A DNA stretch of 64,000 nucleotides, from contig JBBDHG010000097.1 of the NCBI GenBank assembly GCA_037951165.1, forward strand, positions 2,668,501 through 2,732,500, read 5' to 3'. The position numbers and the translations under genes were made by a program. Positions 36,190 through 46,867 of this stretch are shown here, piece after piece. The notes below the pieces were generated by a model. That model was not told the DNA's origin, made no database searches, and saw only the letters and a list, made by a program, of their open reading frames with translations. This stretch comes from Lophius americanus (lineage: Eukaryota > Chordata > Actinopteri > Lophiiformes > Lophiidae). The number at the start of each line of letters is the position of its first letter. Position 1 is the stretch's first letter.

Positions 36190-36735
36190 GGCTGTCGTCT
36201 TCAACAACAAGGTTATTTACCCCCGAAAAGTCCCCAGTTCCCTGATTTTGTACAAGCAATTCCCATGGGTCAACTTCTCCAATTAAATACGAAAATCATG
36301 TCAACAGGGTTTCTGTGAAAAAGCTCCCCCTAGTGAGTAAATCATGAAACATTAGTATAGTATAATATGATATACATGAGGAGGATAATCTCCTCAAGTC
36401 GATTCATATGCACCATATTTGGACTAAGACTGTATAATTTCTAGGATGTTATGTCCGAAAAATATATTTTTTCATAAAATGGCTCCCCCTATTGAAAATT
36501 TTTTTTAACTATTTGAGTAAAGCTCAATTTATACAAGATAGATCTCCTCGTATCGATTTCTTAATGCACCAAATTTGGACTAAATCGGAGCAACGGCTAA
36601 GAAATAATGGCCAGGAAACTTTTGGAGATAAAGCTACCCCTAGTCTCAGAAATACAACATACAAATGTCCTTTCCTAAAATAAATCCAGTTCTTCCTTAC
36701 ACTAAGGTCTATGTGGGAATAACACTTAAAAATAA
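36190..36735. repeat. Interspersed repeat R1, inverted copy (long)
   Basis: The longest copy. It has tttacccccgaaaagtcccc, two successive aagctccccctagtgagtaa-like segments, caccatatttggactaagac and caccaaatttggactaaatc, then ttcttccttacactaaggt. The core occurs twice, which suggests a tandem or nested pair. Confidence 0.65.
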
Positions 36736-37659
36736 TGCATGAAATAGTTTTATAGCATTATTTGAATAGTCTGCTCATCCTCATCACGGAAAATTTTAAG
36801 TCACTATTTCTTGTTTATAAATCTGTGCCCCTTAAAAGAACCTATTTGGGCAGAGGGGAGGTACATCCTCCGTCCAAAGGGGGTATCGAGATGGAAATGT
36901 CAGAAATCCAATGTTTTCCTGTGTTGGAATGCAAATCAGGAATGCTGATTTGCTGAATCCCACGATAAAATAAAGTAGTATCTAACGCTGTCGCAACATA
37001 CCAATTAGGTGTGTCATGATGAAGACGTCAGTTTGTATGATACTTTTCCTGATTTCAGCCATGTTCTACCTTTTTTGAATAATTATTATTCTTTTGAGTA
37101 CCACCAAAAATTGAGAGCGGGTGGTCAATATAATGCCAAATATACTGTAAAAAGTGTTTAGTTTTATAAAAACTTGGCTTTCCATTGGACATTTCTAACT
37201 TTTTTTGTATTTGTAAGTATTTTAGTACATTAACCATGAAGTGATATCTCAACCGTTTGGTAAAGGCATGTGTTTTAAAAACTGGGGGGCTTAGTTTTTT
37301 GGATTCTTGTTATTATAGCCCCAAAGAAATAATTTTTCCATAGACTTTTTCTTGGTGCGAACATCAAAAGGTAAAAATGAAGGATCTACGGCGGACGCGG
37401 CTAGGAATGCAGCAGCACCAATGACAATTCAATATATACCCGATCTTTCAGGGATATAATTATATTATGATTGAGTATTATGAATCCAATCTTTGTTAAG
37501 AATGGCTTTACATTAAAAAATGTTATGGAATTATACGGTTCTCGGATACGGATTTCCAAAGGAATTTAGACAAGGCTAGCTCAAATTCTAGTAAATTCTA
37601 GGAAGCTCATATGGTGAATATGCAAATACATTTGTGGAGAGTTATTGATGTCACAATGC

Positions 37660-37935
37660 AAAATTCCATCCATCCATTCATCCTGTTGTATTTCCAGGCC
37701 AGATTATTTACGTAATCTGTCCAACAAGTTCTGGGTCTCCTATTCGGATGTGCTGGAAAATCTCCATTTGGCTTGAACTAGCAGCAGCTCTAAACGGTCC
37801 TAAGTAATGTCCAAGCTTCTGCCCATACATCGGATACGGAAACTTATTCTGGCCTCAGTCTTTTGGTCACTTTCCAGAGCTCATGAGGTCAGGTCTTCAA
37901 AGGCCAAGTGGTCACAGGGGAAGGGCAGAATTCCC
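37660..37935 (-). mobile_element. RTE-type element untranslated region fragment
   Basis: ccatccatccattcatcctg, gtaatctgtccaacaagttc followed by tgggtctcc, and tgaactagcagcagctctaa resemble the 3' region of fish Rex3/RTE insertions in antisense. Confidence 0.45.
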
Positions 37936-38013
37936 GGCAGTGTACACACTGGTTTCTAACTAACAACTATCTTTGTACAATTCCTGTATACTGAATTATG
38001 TCATAAACCACAG

Positions 38014-38113
38014 GCGATGACCATCAATCCTGGCGCTCCATCGGAGAGGCAAGCATCGACCAACATGGTTGTTTTACCATACACCAGTAAGAGCAAGAGT
38101 TACATCAGCCTAG
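38014..38113 (+). CDS. c3-like exon 12: MG5 (first half)
   Basis: A 100-nt exon. Reads AMTINPGAPSERQASTNMVV, then LPYTSKSKSYISL. LPY-(x)-NYLHLSV in C3 corresponds. Ends phase 1 at a 75-bp intron (38114-38188). Confidence 0.93.
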
Positions 38114-38188
38114 GTGAGGAATGTTCTGAAATATCACTGGTGATAATGTTGACGAGCCTGTACACTAACTGTCACGTTGTTCTTTCAG

Positions 38189-38283
38189 CCGTGGAACCAG
38201 CTGAGGGGGAAGTAGGAAAAAACCTGAGAGTCTGTTGCTCTCTCAGCAAACAGGAGGCAGGACAGCGTGACCTGACATACCTG
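38189..38283 (+). CDS. c3-like exon 13: MG5 (second half)
   Basis: A 95-nt exon. Reads VEPAEGEVGKNLRVCCSLSK, then QEAGQRDLTYL. Corresponds to L-PGETLNVNF-(x)-TYL of C3; as I recall, the mammalian gene encodes exons 12 and 13 as one exon. CC in the strand is unusual. Phase 1 to 0. Confidence 0.92.
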
Positions 38284-38984
38284 GTGAGAGATTCTTTTTA
38301 CAGCTGTGCTTTAATCGACGTTCTGGAGTACTAGCACAAAGTGTAGCAGGCCTTTTCAAAGAAAAGTATTCATATTTACAGTGGTTTCAATTTTCTGTGA
38401 GTCTGTGGATTTCCATGTTTTCTTTCAAAATATTTTCACTCAGAAAAGCTGGTCTGAGGCCAACTATTATCCTTTTATATATTATTATCTACCTTAGAGG
38501 CCCGGTGACTCATGAGATCTCAGGTTAGTAATTTTGACTGATCACTGATGTTTTTCACGTGATGATAATATTTTTTGGATTGCCATGAGAAGTGGACAAA
38601 TGTACGAAGAACATTGGAATGCTTATGGGAACATAGTCAAAAGGTGACTATTAACAAAAAGCTAAATGTAAATCTGTCTATCTGTCAATGGAACTATCGG
38701 TCGGTCGACCGACGGACGTATGTAAATATATCCATGTTTAGTAATTCCAGGAGAATTTCTTTCCTGGGACGAATAAAATATTTCTGATAAGACTATATGG
38801 TTTGGATCAGTGCCAAGCAATAATGTTGAATATGTTTATTTAGCAGGGACAATGAACAATACATGCAGGGGCGGTGTCAGCGTGTGTGGCGCCCCGGGGC
38901 GAGCCTCCCTGTCAAACCCCAAAATTAAATGCTAATACTTTATCAATAAATATTACAAGATTGGATTAGATTGAAGATTTCTAA

Positions 38985-39540
38985 TAGAGAGACGCTGAGT
39001 AAGGGTAAACCTTCTTTAAGTAGACTAGTTGGGATGTGGTCTAGGAGACAGGTGGTTGTTTTGAATGAGGAAATAAGAGAAGATAGTTGTTTCAAATCAA
39101 TAGGACTGAAGTGGTTTAAATTTGTGCCAGGTTATCTGTTGTTTCTAAAACCATAGTCCTTGGGTGTAAACTAGAACAATTTGAAGGCAGGAAATTGTGG
39201 ATCTTGTCCCTAAAACTTATAATTTTGACATTAAAGAAACTCATGAAGTCATTGTTGCTAAGGGTTCTAGGAATATTGGGTTCACTAGAACTCTGACTCT
39301 CACTGTCAGCCTGACTACAGAGTTCAACAAAAACCTGGGGTTGTTTTTCTTTTCCTCTAAAAGTGCAGAGTAAAAGGTCGCTCTGGTGCTGCGGATGGCT
39401 TTCCCTACATGTTTTAATGCTATCTTGCCAGGCTGAGCGGGACTCAACAAGCTTAGTCTGACGCTGTTTTCTTTCTAGTTTATTTGTTGTTTGTTTGAGG
39501 TTTGGAGTCAGGTTGTTAAACCATGGAGCTTCTCTCCTCT
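38985..39540 (-). mobile_element. LINE (L2/CR1-superfamily) inter-domain fragment
   Basis: On the - strand a frame reads PWFNNLTPNLKQTTNKLERK, then SAWQDSIKTCREAIRSTRAT-like and FYSALLEEKKNNPRFL, the region between endonuclease and reverse transcriptase. Frames are broken. Confidence 0.65.
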
Positions 39541-39544
39541 CCTA

Positions 39545-39835
39545 GGGACATTGTTTAATTTGATTGAAAAGACCATACCAACAGTTTGGAACAAATTCAA
39601 TGTCAAAGCATTAGCGATCCAATCTGTGATTTTCTCCATTGCCCCTTTCAGTACAGATGGTGTTTGCTGATTAGACTTAGCATGTAAAGAAATTACTGTG
39701 TCATCTGAATACTTTTGTGTGTAAACTTCTGGGTAAAAGATAGATGGTGAGTCATTAATATAAATACTAAATAAAAGAGGGCTTAATATTGATCCTTGGG
39801 GGACACCAACAGAAAATTCTACAATTGAGGATATT
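39545..39835 (-). mobile_element. LINE reverse transcriptase core fragment
   Basis: The - strand frame reads VGVPQGSILSPLLFSIYIND, then a segment with KYSDDTVISLHAKSNQQTPS and KITDWIANALTLNL. GVPQGSILSPLLF and the SDD catalytic box define the reverse transcriptase. It is out of order relative to 38985-39540, so the insertion is rearranged. Confidence 0.8.
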
Positions 39836-40297
39836 CTTCCTTTATTTCTTTCCTTTATTTGTTGTCTACATTGTTAAACAATTTAACAATGTAGAAAAAC
39901 TTAACATGATTTAACCTGACTAAATGTAAACAGTCACAGAAATATAAGTTTCAATACAACTTGCATCAAGTGAGGACACAAAACAAGGCAAACAGATGTG
40001 GAAACTTAATCGTATCACTTCATGTCAACATGATTGATTGAACACACAGAAGTTACACAAAGTTATTTCATCAAACAATTAATTGAAGTTAATGTAACAG
40101 CCAGCTATTTATCTTTTTCTTGAGTGTGGGCCATGCTGAAGTAGTGTATGGTGATGTGAAGAAGCATTTAGTAACACATATAATAAAACATTGTTTAGGC
40201 TGGTTAAACTAACTGTGCTGACAAACCAAAGACAGAAATGTATTCCTTTGTTGTCGTCCCTGTGTTTGAAGTGCTGATTTTTATATCTGTGTCCTAG

Positions 40298-40489
40298 ATC
40301 CTCAGCAAAGGTCTGCTGGTGAAGTATGGCAAATACCAGATGAATAATCAAATAGTGATTTCCCTGACGGTTCCCGTCACCAAAGAAATGCTGCCATCAC
40401 TCCGCATCGTAGTCTACTACCATACAAACGACAATGAGGTGGTGTCAGACTCTGTTTTGGTGCATGTCAAGGAATCCTGCATGGGGATG
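40298..40489 (+). CDS. c3-like exon 14: MG5/MG6
   Basis: A 192-nt exon. Reads ILSKGLLVKYGKYQMNNQIV, then ISLTVPVTKEMLPSLRIVVY, then YHTNDNEVVSDSVLVHVKES and CMGM. I-NKG-(x)-G and EVVADSVWVDVKDSC of C3 correspond. Its Cys (40478-40480) is the one that should bridge beta and alpha chains. Phase 0 to 0. Confidence 0.97.
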
Positions 40490-40659
40490 GTGAGAGACAA
40501 ACACTGTGACTTCAAAGTTAAACAACTTAATAGGATTAACACCAAGGCACAAACTTACAGAAGACAAGAACGGCCATTGTGGCAGAGATATTTATCTATG
40601 GCATTTTTATATCACTGAATAATGATTTAATATACCCTGTACACAAATAAAACTTCTTC

Positions 40660-41000
40660 TTCTTTTAACTATTCGCTGTTGGGGTCAAACCAAACCAAAG
40701 ATATCTCATCTGTCGTTTCCCTTGTTTTAACTCACAGCACATCAACTGTTTCCATCCTTCACTGTCTTCTGCATTTTCCTCTGTTGAACCAACAAACTGA
40801 ATGTCCTCTGTCCCCACATTCAGAAATTTCCTCTTTGGTCTTCCCCTTTTTCTCCTGCATGTCAGCTCCATCTCCAGCAACCTTCTACCAATAGATCCAC
40901 TATCCCTCCTTTTCAAGTGACCAAACCATCTCAGTCTGGCCTCTCCGACTTTGTCTCCAAGGGCTTGATTTACTAGAGCTTTGCATCTGTAAAAACTCCT
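40660..41000 (-). mobile_element. LINE 3' ORF fragment (GRPKRKFLN family)
   Basis: The - strand reads KVGEARLRWFGHLKRRDSGS, then IGRRLLEMELTCRRKRGRPK and RKFLNVGTEDIQFVGSTEEN. RWFGH-(x)-KRRD and GRPKR-F are the conserved end of the ORF. Same family as 15925 and 47800-49960. Confidence 0.8.
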
Positions 41001-41929
41001 GCAAACTTGATAGCAACTGCAAACCAAAAATACAAACTGAACTAACATTTGGCATTGAGGATTGCGTCTGTTAAACGTGAAAAATAACATGCGCTACACA
41101 TTTAATACGTTTGCGTTCATGAATAGGCAATACCGGCACTTCTATCGCAGTGTGCAAAAATACTGGGGGGAGTCGATATAAACAGGTTCATTTCATACAC
41201 GCAATGTGATTTACTAAGTCTGAAAAAAAATACTGCAGAGCTTGTGATTGCGTCTGCATTAGAAATGTTTGAAGGGAAGGTCCTAGTCAGCACAGCGTTG
41301 CGCACAGACACCATTTGGCATATTGAAAAGCCGGTTCCGTTGTTTGGAGCGCACCGAAGGAGCATTACTAAACAGCCCACAGACGGTGGCCCAGATTATA
41401 GTTGTCTGCTGTATGTTTCACAACTGTGCCAAACATCACGGGTTGGAGCATGATGAAATTGTCATGGAGGAATAGAATGACCACCAGCCACTTGTGTGGC
41501 TGTACGCACTATGCGCTCCCCCCACTCTCCGGCTGCTCCGTTGTGGGACCACTTGGATTTAAAGAGAGACCCAACCAGTGCCTGTGCCCCTTCTGCAATC
41601 CCTCTTCCCATCTTCTCCTAATCTCATCGGTCCTTCTTCTTGTTTAACTCACAGCATGGACTTTCTCGCAGACACCCATATCACCTGTCTTTTTGTGATA
41701 TTCAGATTTCTTTGCCGTAGCTCAACTATATGTTTATTTACTCTAACACCTCCTGTTCCATCGCAAAAAAAAAAGATTTCTTGCTGGTAGTCAGTCTTCC
41801 ACCGTGGAAGAGAAGAAGACATGGAGTTATTCGTTGCAGAGTAAGGTAGCGTCCATTTAAACCTCCTTTCCCCTCCATCCTCCTGTCGAATTTCCGCCCA
41901 ATCCGGAATAAAATTTACCTGCTACATTC

Positions 41930-44010
41930 CTGGTGCAGACTGGAAATGGCCTTCACGAACATCGTAGAGTATGTACACACAACTTGGAGATACTGGCTCT
42001 GTCCTTGCGTACATACTATCCACCCAGGGAATTCCAAATTGTCATCCTCAGCTGTGTTTACATCGCTCTCAGCGCCAACATCAGGGCAGCAGCAGAGCTG
42101 AGAGAAGAGGATGTTATCGCCATGCTGGCTAAGTATCCCAGAGCTCCGCTTTTCATTTTGGGGGATTTTATCATAAACTGGACAGTGAACTTCCGTCATG
42201 GTACGTTGATATTCCCGACAAATGGTTAAATACGCTGGACTTGTGTTACCTGAATACAAGATCTTCCGTCATCACGGACCACATTAAAATTTTCATTAAA
42301 AAAAAGACCATTCCTGTCAAAACAATAAGAGAAATATCCCAATTCTTGGGGATAAAGATGAAGCCTTAAGGCACAAAAACTGGTCAATGCTCCTAACCAT
42401 ACGTCAAAAAGGAAAAGATGAGGTGTTCAAGATGAAGCTGATGTACAGGGACAAATTAGATCATGAGTTTAGCAACATGAACATTAAGCAGGCTTTATTT
42501 CACAGAGGAGCAGGAGCGGCACCAGCTTAGCCAATGTAAACCAGGCAAGGCCCCTGGACCTGACCACATCCAGCTAGGATGCTGAAAACCTTTGCCCTGG
42601 AGCTCTAACCATTCCTCCATTCACTCTTCTGTGAATCCTGCAGGACCATTTGAAGACTGCTAGAATATACCCCATACCCAAAAAAACCCGGCCCACCGAA
42701 CTCAACCACTACCAACCCATAGCTCTCACATACACCCTCATGAAGTGTCTGGATAAGCTGCTGCTGAACATCCTGCTTCCAGTCATTGCCCCACAACTGG
42801 ATCCCTTCCAATTTGCCGATAAGGCTAGGGGGGTACAGAGGACGCTGTGGTCTGCCTGTTACACATCCTCATCCAGCACCTTGACTGCCCAGGTATCCAT
42901 AGGCTCATCTTTGTGGAACTTCAGCTCTGCTTTAGGCATCTGATGTTCCAAAAACTGTAACCACCCCAACACTCTCGTTTGTCTGATACACCTCATCCAC
43001 ATATTTCTCAATGAGAAACCCGTACGGGTGGACAAGACCACTTCCCTTAAACTCACCACCAACACCGAAATGCCACAGGGATATGTGCTAAGCCCATTCG
43101 TGACACACTTTACACGAATGACTGCACCAGTCATGAACGCATCACAACATATCTGAAAGACTATAATGACGCCGCCATTCTTGCCCTCCTGACCAATCAC
43201 CACTCTGCTCTGGATACCATCATTAAGTTACGCACGTCACCTAGTGGAGTGAGGAGAACCATCTCCAACTCAACGTCAGCAAAACAAAATACAATTTTAT
43301 GGCCACACCTCACCTCAGCACCAGTTAACATCGAAAACCAATCAGTCAAAAATAGTTCAATACTTCAAATATCCTGGGGGGCACACGAGACAATAAACAC
43401 TGTTTTGAACAGCATGTAACAGCCACCAAATAAAAAGGAGCCACCAAAGACTATCAGTAAAATGCAAGCTCAGGGGACTCAATGTTGCCCCCCATCTCCT
43501 CCAACTGCTGTAACAGAGCATCATTTATCTTGTACTCCTTCTGTTCCTCCTGCTTTTTCAACCTACTAACTTACAAACCGGACAAACTCACACGTAAAAC
43601 TAACACTGCTGCCAAGATTATCGTTCTTCCCACACAGAACCTCACAGAACTGAATAACAAAGCCATAGCATGTATTACTACCTCAATATCTCAGGACAGC
43701 ACCCACCCACTCACTCAACCACCACCTCACCCTTACGCCTTCAGGAAGTCGGTCCAGAGCACTATGGAGCATATGGGCTCGCTTCAGGAAAAGCCTGATC
43801 CCTATGGTCATCCCCGCCTTGAACAGTAGACCTCGCTGGGTAGACCAGAGTGTGGACCGCTGCCCATAATATTGTGCCATCTTTGTCATTGTTGTTGATG
43901 TTGTTGATTTTGTACTTTTGTCATTGTGTGCTTGTATGCTTAATGTGTGATCCGTCAATTACGTTTAGTAAAAAAGAATTTCCCCTTAGGCTTAATGAAG
44001 TCTAATCTGT
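41930..44010 (+). mobile_element. L2-type LINE, degraded, endonuclease to 3' end
   Basis: Order on the + strand: an endonuclease-like part (VCTHNLEILALSLRTYYPPR, then a RAPLFILGDF block, 41960-42180); RT part 42650-42840 (KTARIYPIPKKTRPTELNHY, then QPIALTYTLMKCLDKLLLNI and LDPFQFADK); weak 43080-43300; 3' ORF end 43570-43830 (KLTRKTNTAAKIIV, then SVQSTMEHMGSLQEK-like); and a 3' tail ending ccccttaggcttaatgaagt. Many stops. Confidence 0.75.
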
Positions 44011-44029
44011 CCTTCTATATTCCTGTCCT

Positions 44030-44205
44030 TAACAGCTTGCACTCTCCTCCAATGCGTCTAGCCTTGTTACCTTTCCACGTGGACTGTTGGACACACAGTA
44101 GACCGTATCTACCTTTCTTCTATTCATCATACCAGATAACTCTCTACCTTTTCCTGTCATTGTGCCAACATTTAAAGCTTCTATTCTCACCCCTACACCG
44201 CTGCT
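44030..44205 (-). mobile_element. LINE endonuclease N-terminal fragment
   Basis: The - strand frame reads RIEALNVGTMTGKGRELSGM followed by MNRRKVDTVY, matching the RVGTLNVGTMTG start of AP-endonuclease LINE ORFs. Confidence 0.7.
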
Positions 44206-44405
44206 ATTCCTCATTGCTCGCTGTTATCTGGCATGTCATCCGCCTTTCAATTTTCTTTTCCTCCAACCAATAGTGGCATACTTTCCGCCAGCACTCTGCT
44301 GGTTATCAATGCTAGTGGCGGTCGTTCTTAACCCAGGCCCTGACCGATCCAGCTTGGAAATCAGTTTCTGTTTCAGTCTGCATATTGATTTGGCATTGGT
44401 ATAGT
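44205..44405 (+). mobile_element. LINE ORF N-terminal fragment with NPGP
   Basis: The + strand frame reads PPALCWLSMLVAVVLNPGPD followed by RSSLEISFC. A hydrophobic run followed by LNPGP near the ORF start resembles the 2A-like peptides reported at the N-terminus of some L2/CR1-type LINEs. It is a relic. Confidence 0.5.
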
Positions 44406-44589
44406 TTGTCGGACACAACCCTCCTCCTTTATCCGGGCATGACATTAGCACCGGAAGTACACAGGCTGTTGACCCCTTTGTGGATGTTTCCACAGCTATA
44501 TTTATCAAGGTGTGTAATAATTGCTGAAGAAAGATTTTATCTATCATTGACTTGAGGTGTCAGTATGACACCAGATATTGAATTGGCCG

Positions 44590-44705
44590 GTTGTTTTCTC
44601 ATCATAACAAGATAATTATTTTGTTATTTTGAGAAAATGGTCAGTAGTTTTCTCAGTAAACAGATTAATCATCTTGTTATCACAAGAAAACGGCCAAAAA
44701 CTAAT
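44590..44705. repeat. Palindromic ttatcttgttatc repeats
   Basis: Alternating direct and inverted copies of ataacaagataattattttg and gattaatcatcttgttatca; similar strings lie at 58005-58075. Probably a degraded palindromic transposon end. Confidence 0.45.
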
Positions 44706-44813
44706 AAATATCTGCCACCGCACACATTCTCGGCTTCCGTACAAACTGACACATAAAGACATGTTTAATATTATGTATTTATGTGACCTAACAAACTTTA
44801 CCTCCTACTTCAG

Positions 44814-44969
44814 TTGAAGCTGGAGGAAACTAAATCCACTCCTTCATATGGACGTGGCCAGGCTATTCCTTTTAAAGTCACCGGAGACCCGGGGGCCCGA
44901 GTTGCACTGGTGGCAGTAAACAATGGAGACTATGCAATGAACAACAAGCAACGCCTCACACAGAAAAAG
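44814..44969 (+). CDS. c3-like exon 15: MG6 (beta part)
   Basis: A 156-nt exon. Reads LKLEETKSTPSYGRGQAIPF, then KVTGDPGARVALVAVNNGDY and AMNNKQRLTQKK. ExGDPGA-V-LVAVD-x-(Y/F) and LTQxK are C3 hallmarks. Phase 0 to 0, donor gttatt (weak). Confidence 0.97.
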
Positions 44970-45228
44970 GTTATTTCTTCATCCTCTCTTTAGTATTATC
45001 TGAAAGAATCTCCACAATGTGTGATTTTGGTTTTAATATTTAATTTCGATTAAATACTAATCGGAATTTCCTAACTTCATGTATGTCTTTCTACTAAGTG
45101 GTTTTTCTGAAATTACTCTGGAAAATAACCAACTTTTGTGAAGGAAATTGGAAAAGTCACTCCTTGTTGTAAAACCTGACTCTACAACTGTTGTATTTGT
45201 CTGTGAAAATCATTCTCCGGAAAATCAG

Positions 45229-45355
45229 GTGCCGAAAGTTCTAGAGGGGTTCGACACAGGTTCCACACCAGGTGGAGGGAAGGATGGCATGGACGTGTTC
45301 TATGATGCTGGTCTTTTGTTTGAGTCCAGTGCTTCTGGAACTCCTATCAGACAAG
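45229..45355 (+). CDS. c3-like exon 16: linker region before the alpha chain
   Basis: A 127-nt exon. Reads VPKVLEGFDTGSTPGGGKDG, then MDVFYDAGLLFESSASGTPI and RQ. TPGxGKDxxxVFxDAGLxFxS is highly C3-specific. The Cys of GCTPG is Ser here (45262-45264). Phase 0 to 1. Confidence 0.96.
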
Positions 45356-45675
45356 GTGATGCATTTTCGCACCTTTGCACACTGATCCAATGATCTATGA
45401 TCCCTGAACCTTTTTTAAAAGTTGTGACACTGGCATGTGTGCGAGCATGAGGGTCATCACCTTTTCTATTCTCAATGCCGCGTAGCAGGGGTTCCCCCGG
45501 ACCAAAAGACATTTGTATTTTTAATCAGTAATAATTAGCGACAGAAAGAGACAACAACAATAAAGAGTGACAGAATAAAGTACATGTCAGATATGGTAAA
45601 AATCCTACCTCAAAGGTAGTTGGTCTTTTGATATTCAGAGCTTCTGTTCTGAGTTATTGTCTTTTACATTTCCAG

Positions 45676-45726
45676 GTTTGGGGGGTCCCATCCTCAGCAG
45701 GAACAAACGAGCCAGCACTGTAATGG
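45676..45726 (+). CDS. c3-like exon 17: beta/alpha cleavage site
   Basis: A 51-nt exon. Reads GLGGPILSRNKRASTVM. RNKR (45699-45710) fits a furin-type site like the tetra-Arg between C3 beta and alpha chains. The Cys that precedes this site in C3 is Gly here. With donor gtaaat at 45727 it ends in phase 1; an upstream donor gtaatg at 45720 would end it in phase 0 and keep exon 18 in frame. Confidence 0.9.
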
Positions 45727-45824
45727 GTAAATTCATACCTCAGAAAAACCTACGACTGCCTCACTGAAGTTCTGCTTGACAGTTCAGACTCGCAAAATGC
45801 TTTTATTACCGCTGACTTTTAACA

Positions 45825-46518
45825 TACAACAGCCATAACATTTTAACCAGAGAGAGATTAAGTGAAGAGCATTGATAACCTTGTTACAATAGCACCTGTC
45901 AGCTGGTGGGGTATATAAGGTAGCCGTTGAACATTTTGTTCTGAAGTTGATGTTTGAAGCAGGGAAAAAAGGTCAAGCATAAAGATCTGGGAGACGTTGA
46001 CAAGGACCAAATTGTGAATGCTAAAGCATCACCAAATTGTGGGGTCACGTGATCTCCCGAATTGCAGGTCTCCTTTGTTGATCCCTTATTGGATGATTTG
46101 CAGTTGTTTGTCTAAAAGGGGACAGCTGGCTAAACCAGCAATAGGGTCATGGGGCTCCCGTGTTTATATATGTGGAGTGAAGGCTAGCCTGTGTTGTCTG
46201 ATCCCCCAGAAGAGCTTTTGCAACACAAACTGCTGAAAAAGTTCATGCTGGTTCTTAAAGGAGTGAGACACACAGTGCATGGCAGCATGCTGCGTATGGG
46301 GCTGATCAGCCGCAGACTGTTCAGAGATGCTAAGACCCCACCTCACAACTTACAGGACTTTAAAGGATCTGCTGCTAACACCATGGACCAGATACCACAG
46401 CACACCTTCAGTGGTCTGATTTGGTTCATGCTTTGATAAGTCAGAGCAGTTTTGGTGGAAAAATAGGGACCTACACACTATTAGTCAGGTGGTTATAATG
46501 TTATGGCTGATCAATGTA
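45825..46518 (+). mobile_element. Tc1-like transposon in the intron where the C3a exon should be
   Basis: The left end tacaacagccataacatttt followed by aacc and the right end (reverse complement tacattgatcagccataaca followed by ttataacc) form imperfect terminal inverted repeats bounded by TA. Inside are a tattaagg-like promoter region and + strand transposase pieces such as MLRMGLISRRLFRDAKTPPH and MDQIPQHTFSGL. The centre is deleted, so it is non-autonomous. Confidence 0.85.
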
Positions 46519-46584
46519 TGTGTGTAATGTTGACGGTACCTGCTAGTTGGTTAAAAAATCTAAACCTCTTTAATGACATTTTAG

Positions 46585-46700
46585 GTGGAGAGGATGATTA
46601 CAATGAGAAAAATAAAAATGATTTCTGCCACCCGCTTCCCTGAAAGTTGGCTATGGAGTGACATCACACTTCCCTCTTGTACTCTGATGAACCGAAATTG
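46585..46700 (+). CDS. c3-like exon 18: start of the C3b-type alpha chain
   Basis: A 116-nt exon. In one frame it reads FPESWLWSDITLPSCTLMNR, the FPESWLW block that defines C3. In the frame expected from exon 17 with its downstream donor it begins GGEDDYNEKNKND, like the acidic start of C3b alpha, but then hits TGA at 46641-46643. A phase-1 start and phase-2 end need a length of 1 modulo 3, whereas 116 is 2, so a one-base insertion or an alternative upstream donor must be assumed. Confidence 0.93.
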
Positions 46701-46778
46701 GTGAGGCAAAAGAGAAATATGAAAAATCAAATCGCTATTGACAAGTGTCGAACATGAAAACGTTTCTGTTTGTTTCAG

Positions 46779-46867
46779 TGACGTCGTATCAGCTGTGCAT
46801 GTTGTTCGTTTGCCAGACACAATCACAACCTGGCAGATCATGGCTATTAGCGTGTCAAGAACTCACG
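46779..46867 (+). CDS. c3-like exon 19: MG6 (alpha part)
   Basis: An 89-nt exon. Reads DVVSAVHVVRLPDTITTWQI, then MAISVSRTH. LxDSITTW-I-A-S-S of C3 corresponds (here PDTITTWQIMAISVS). Phase 2 to 1. Confidence 0.97.
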
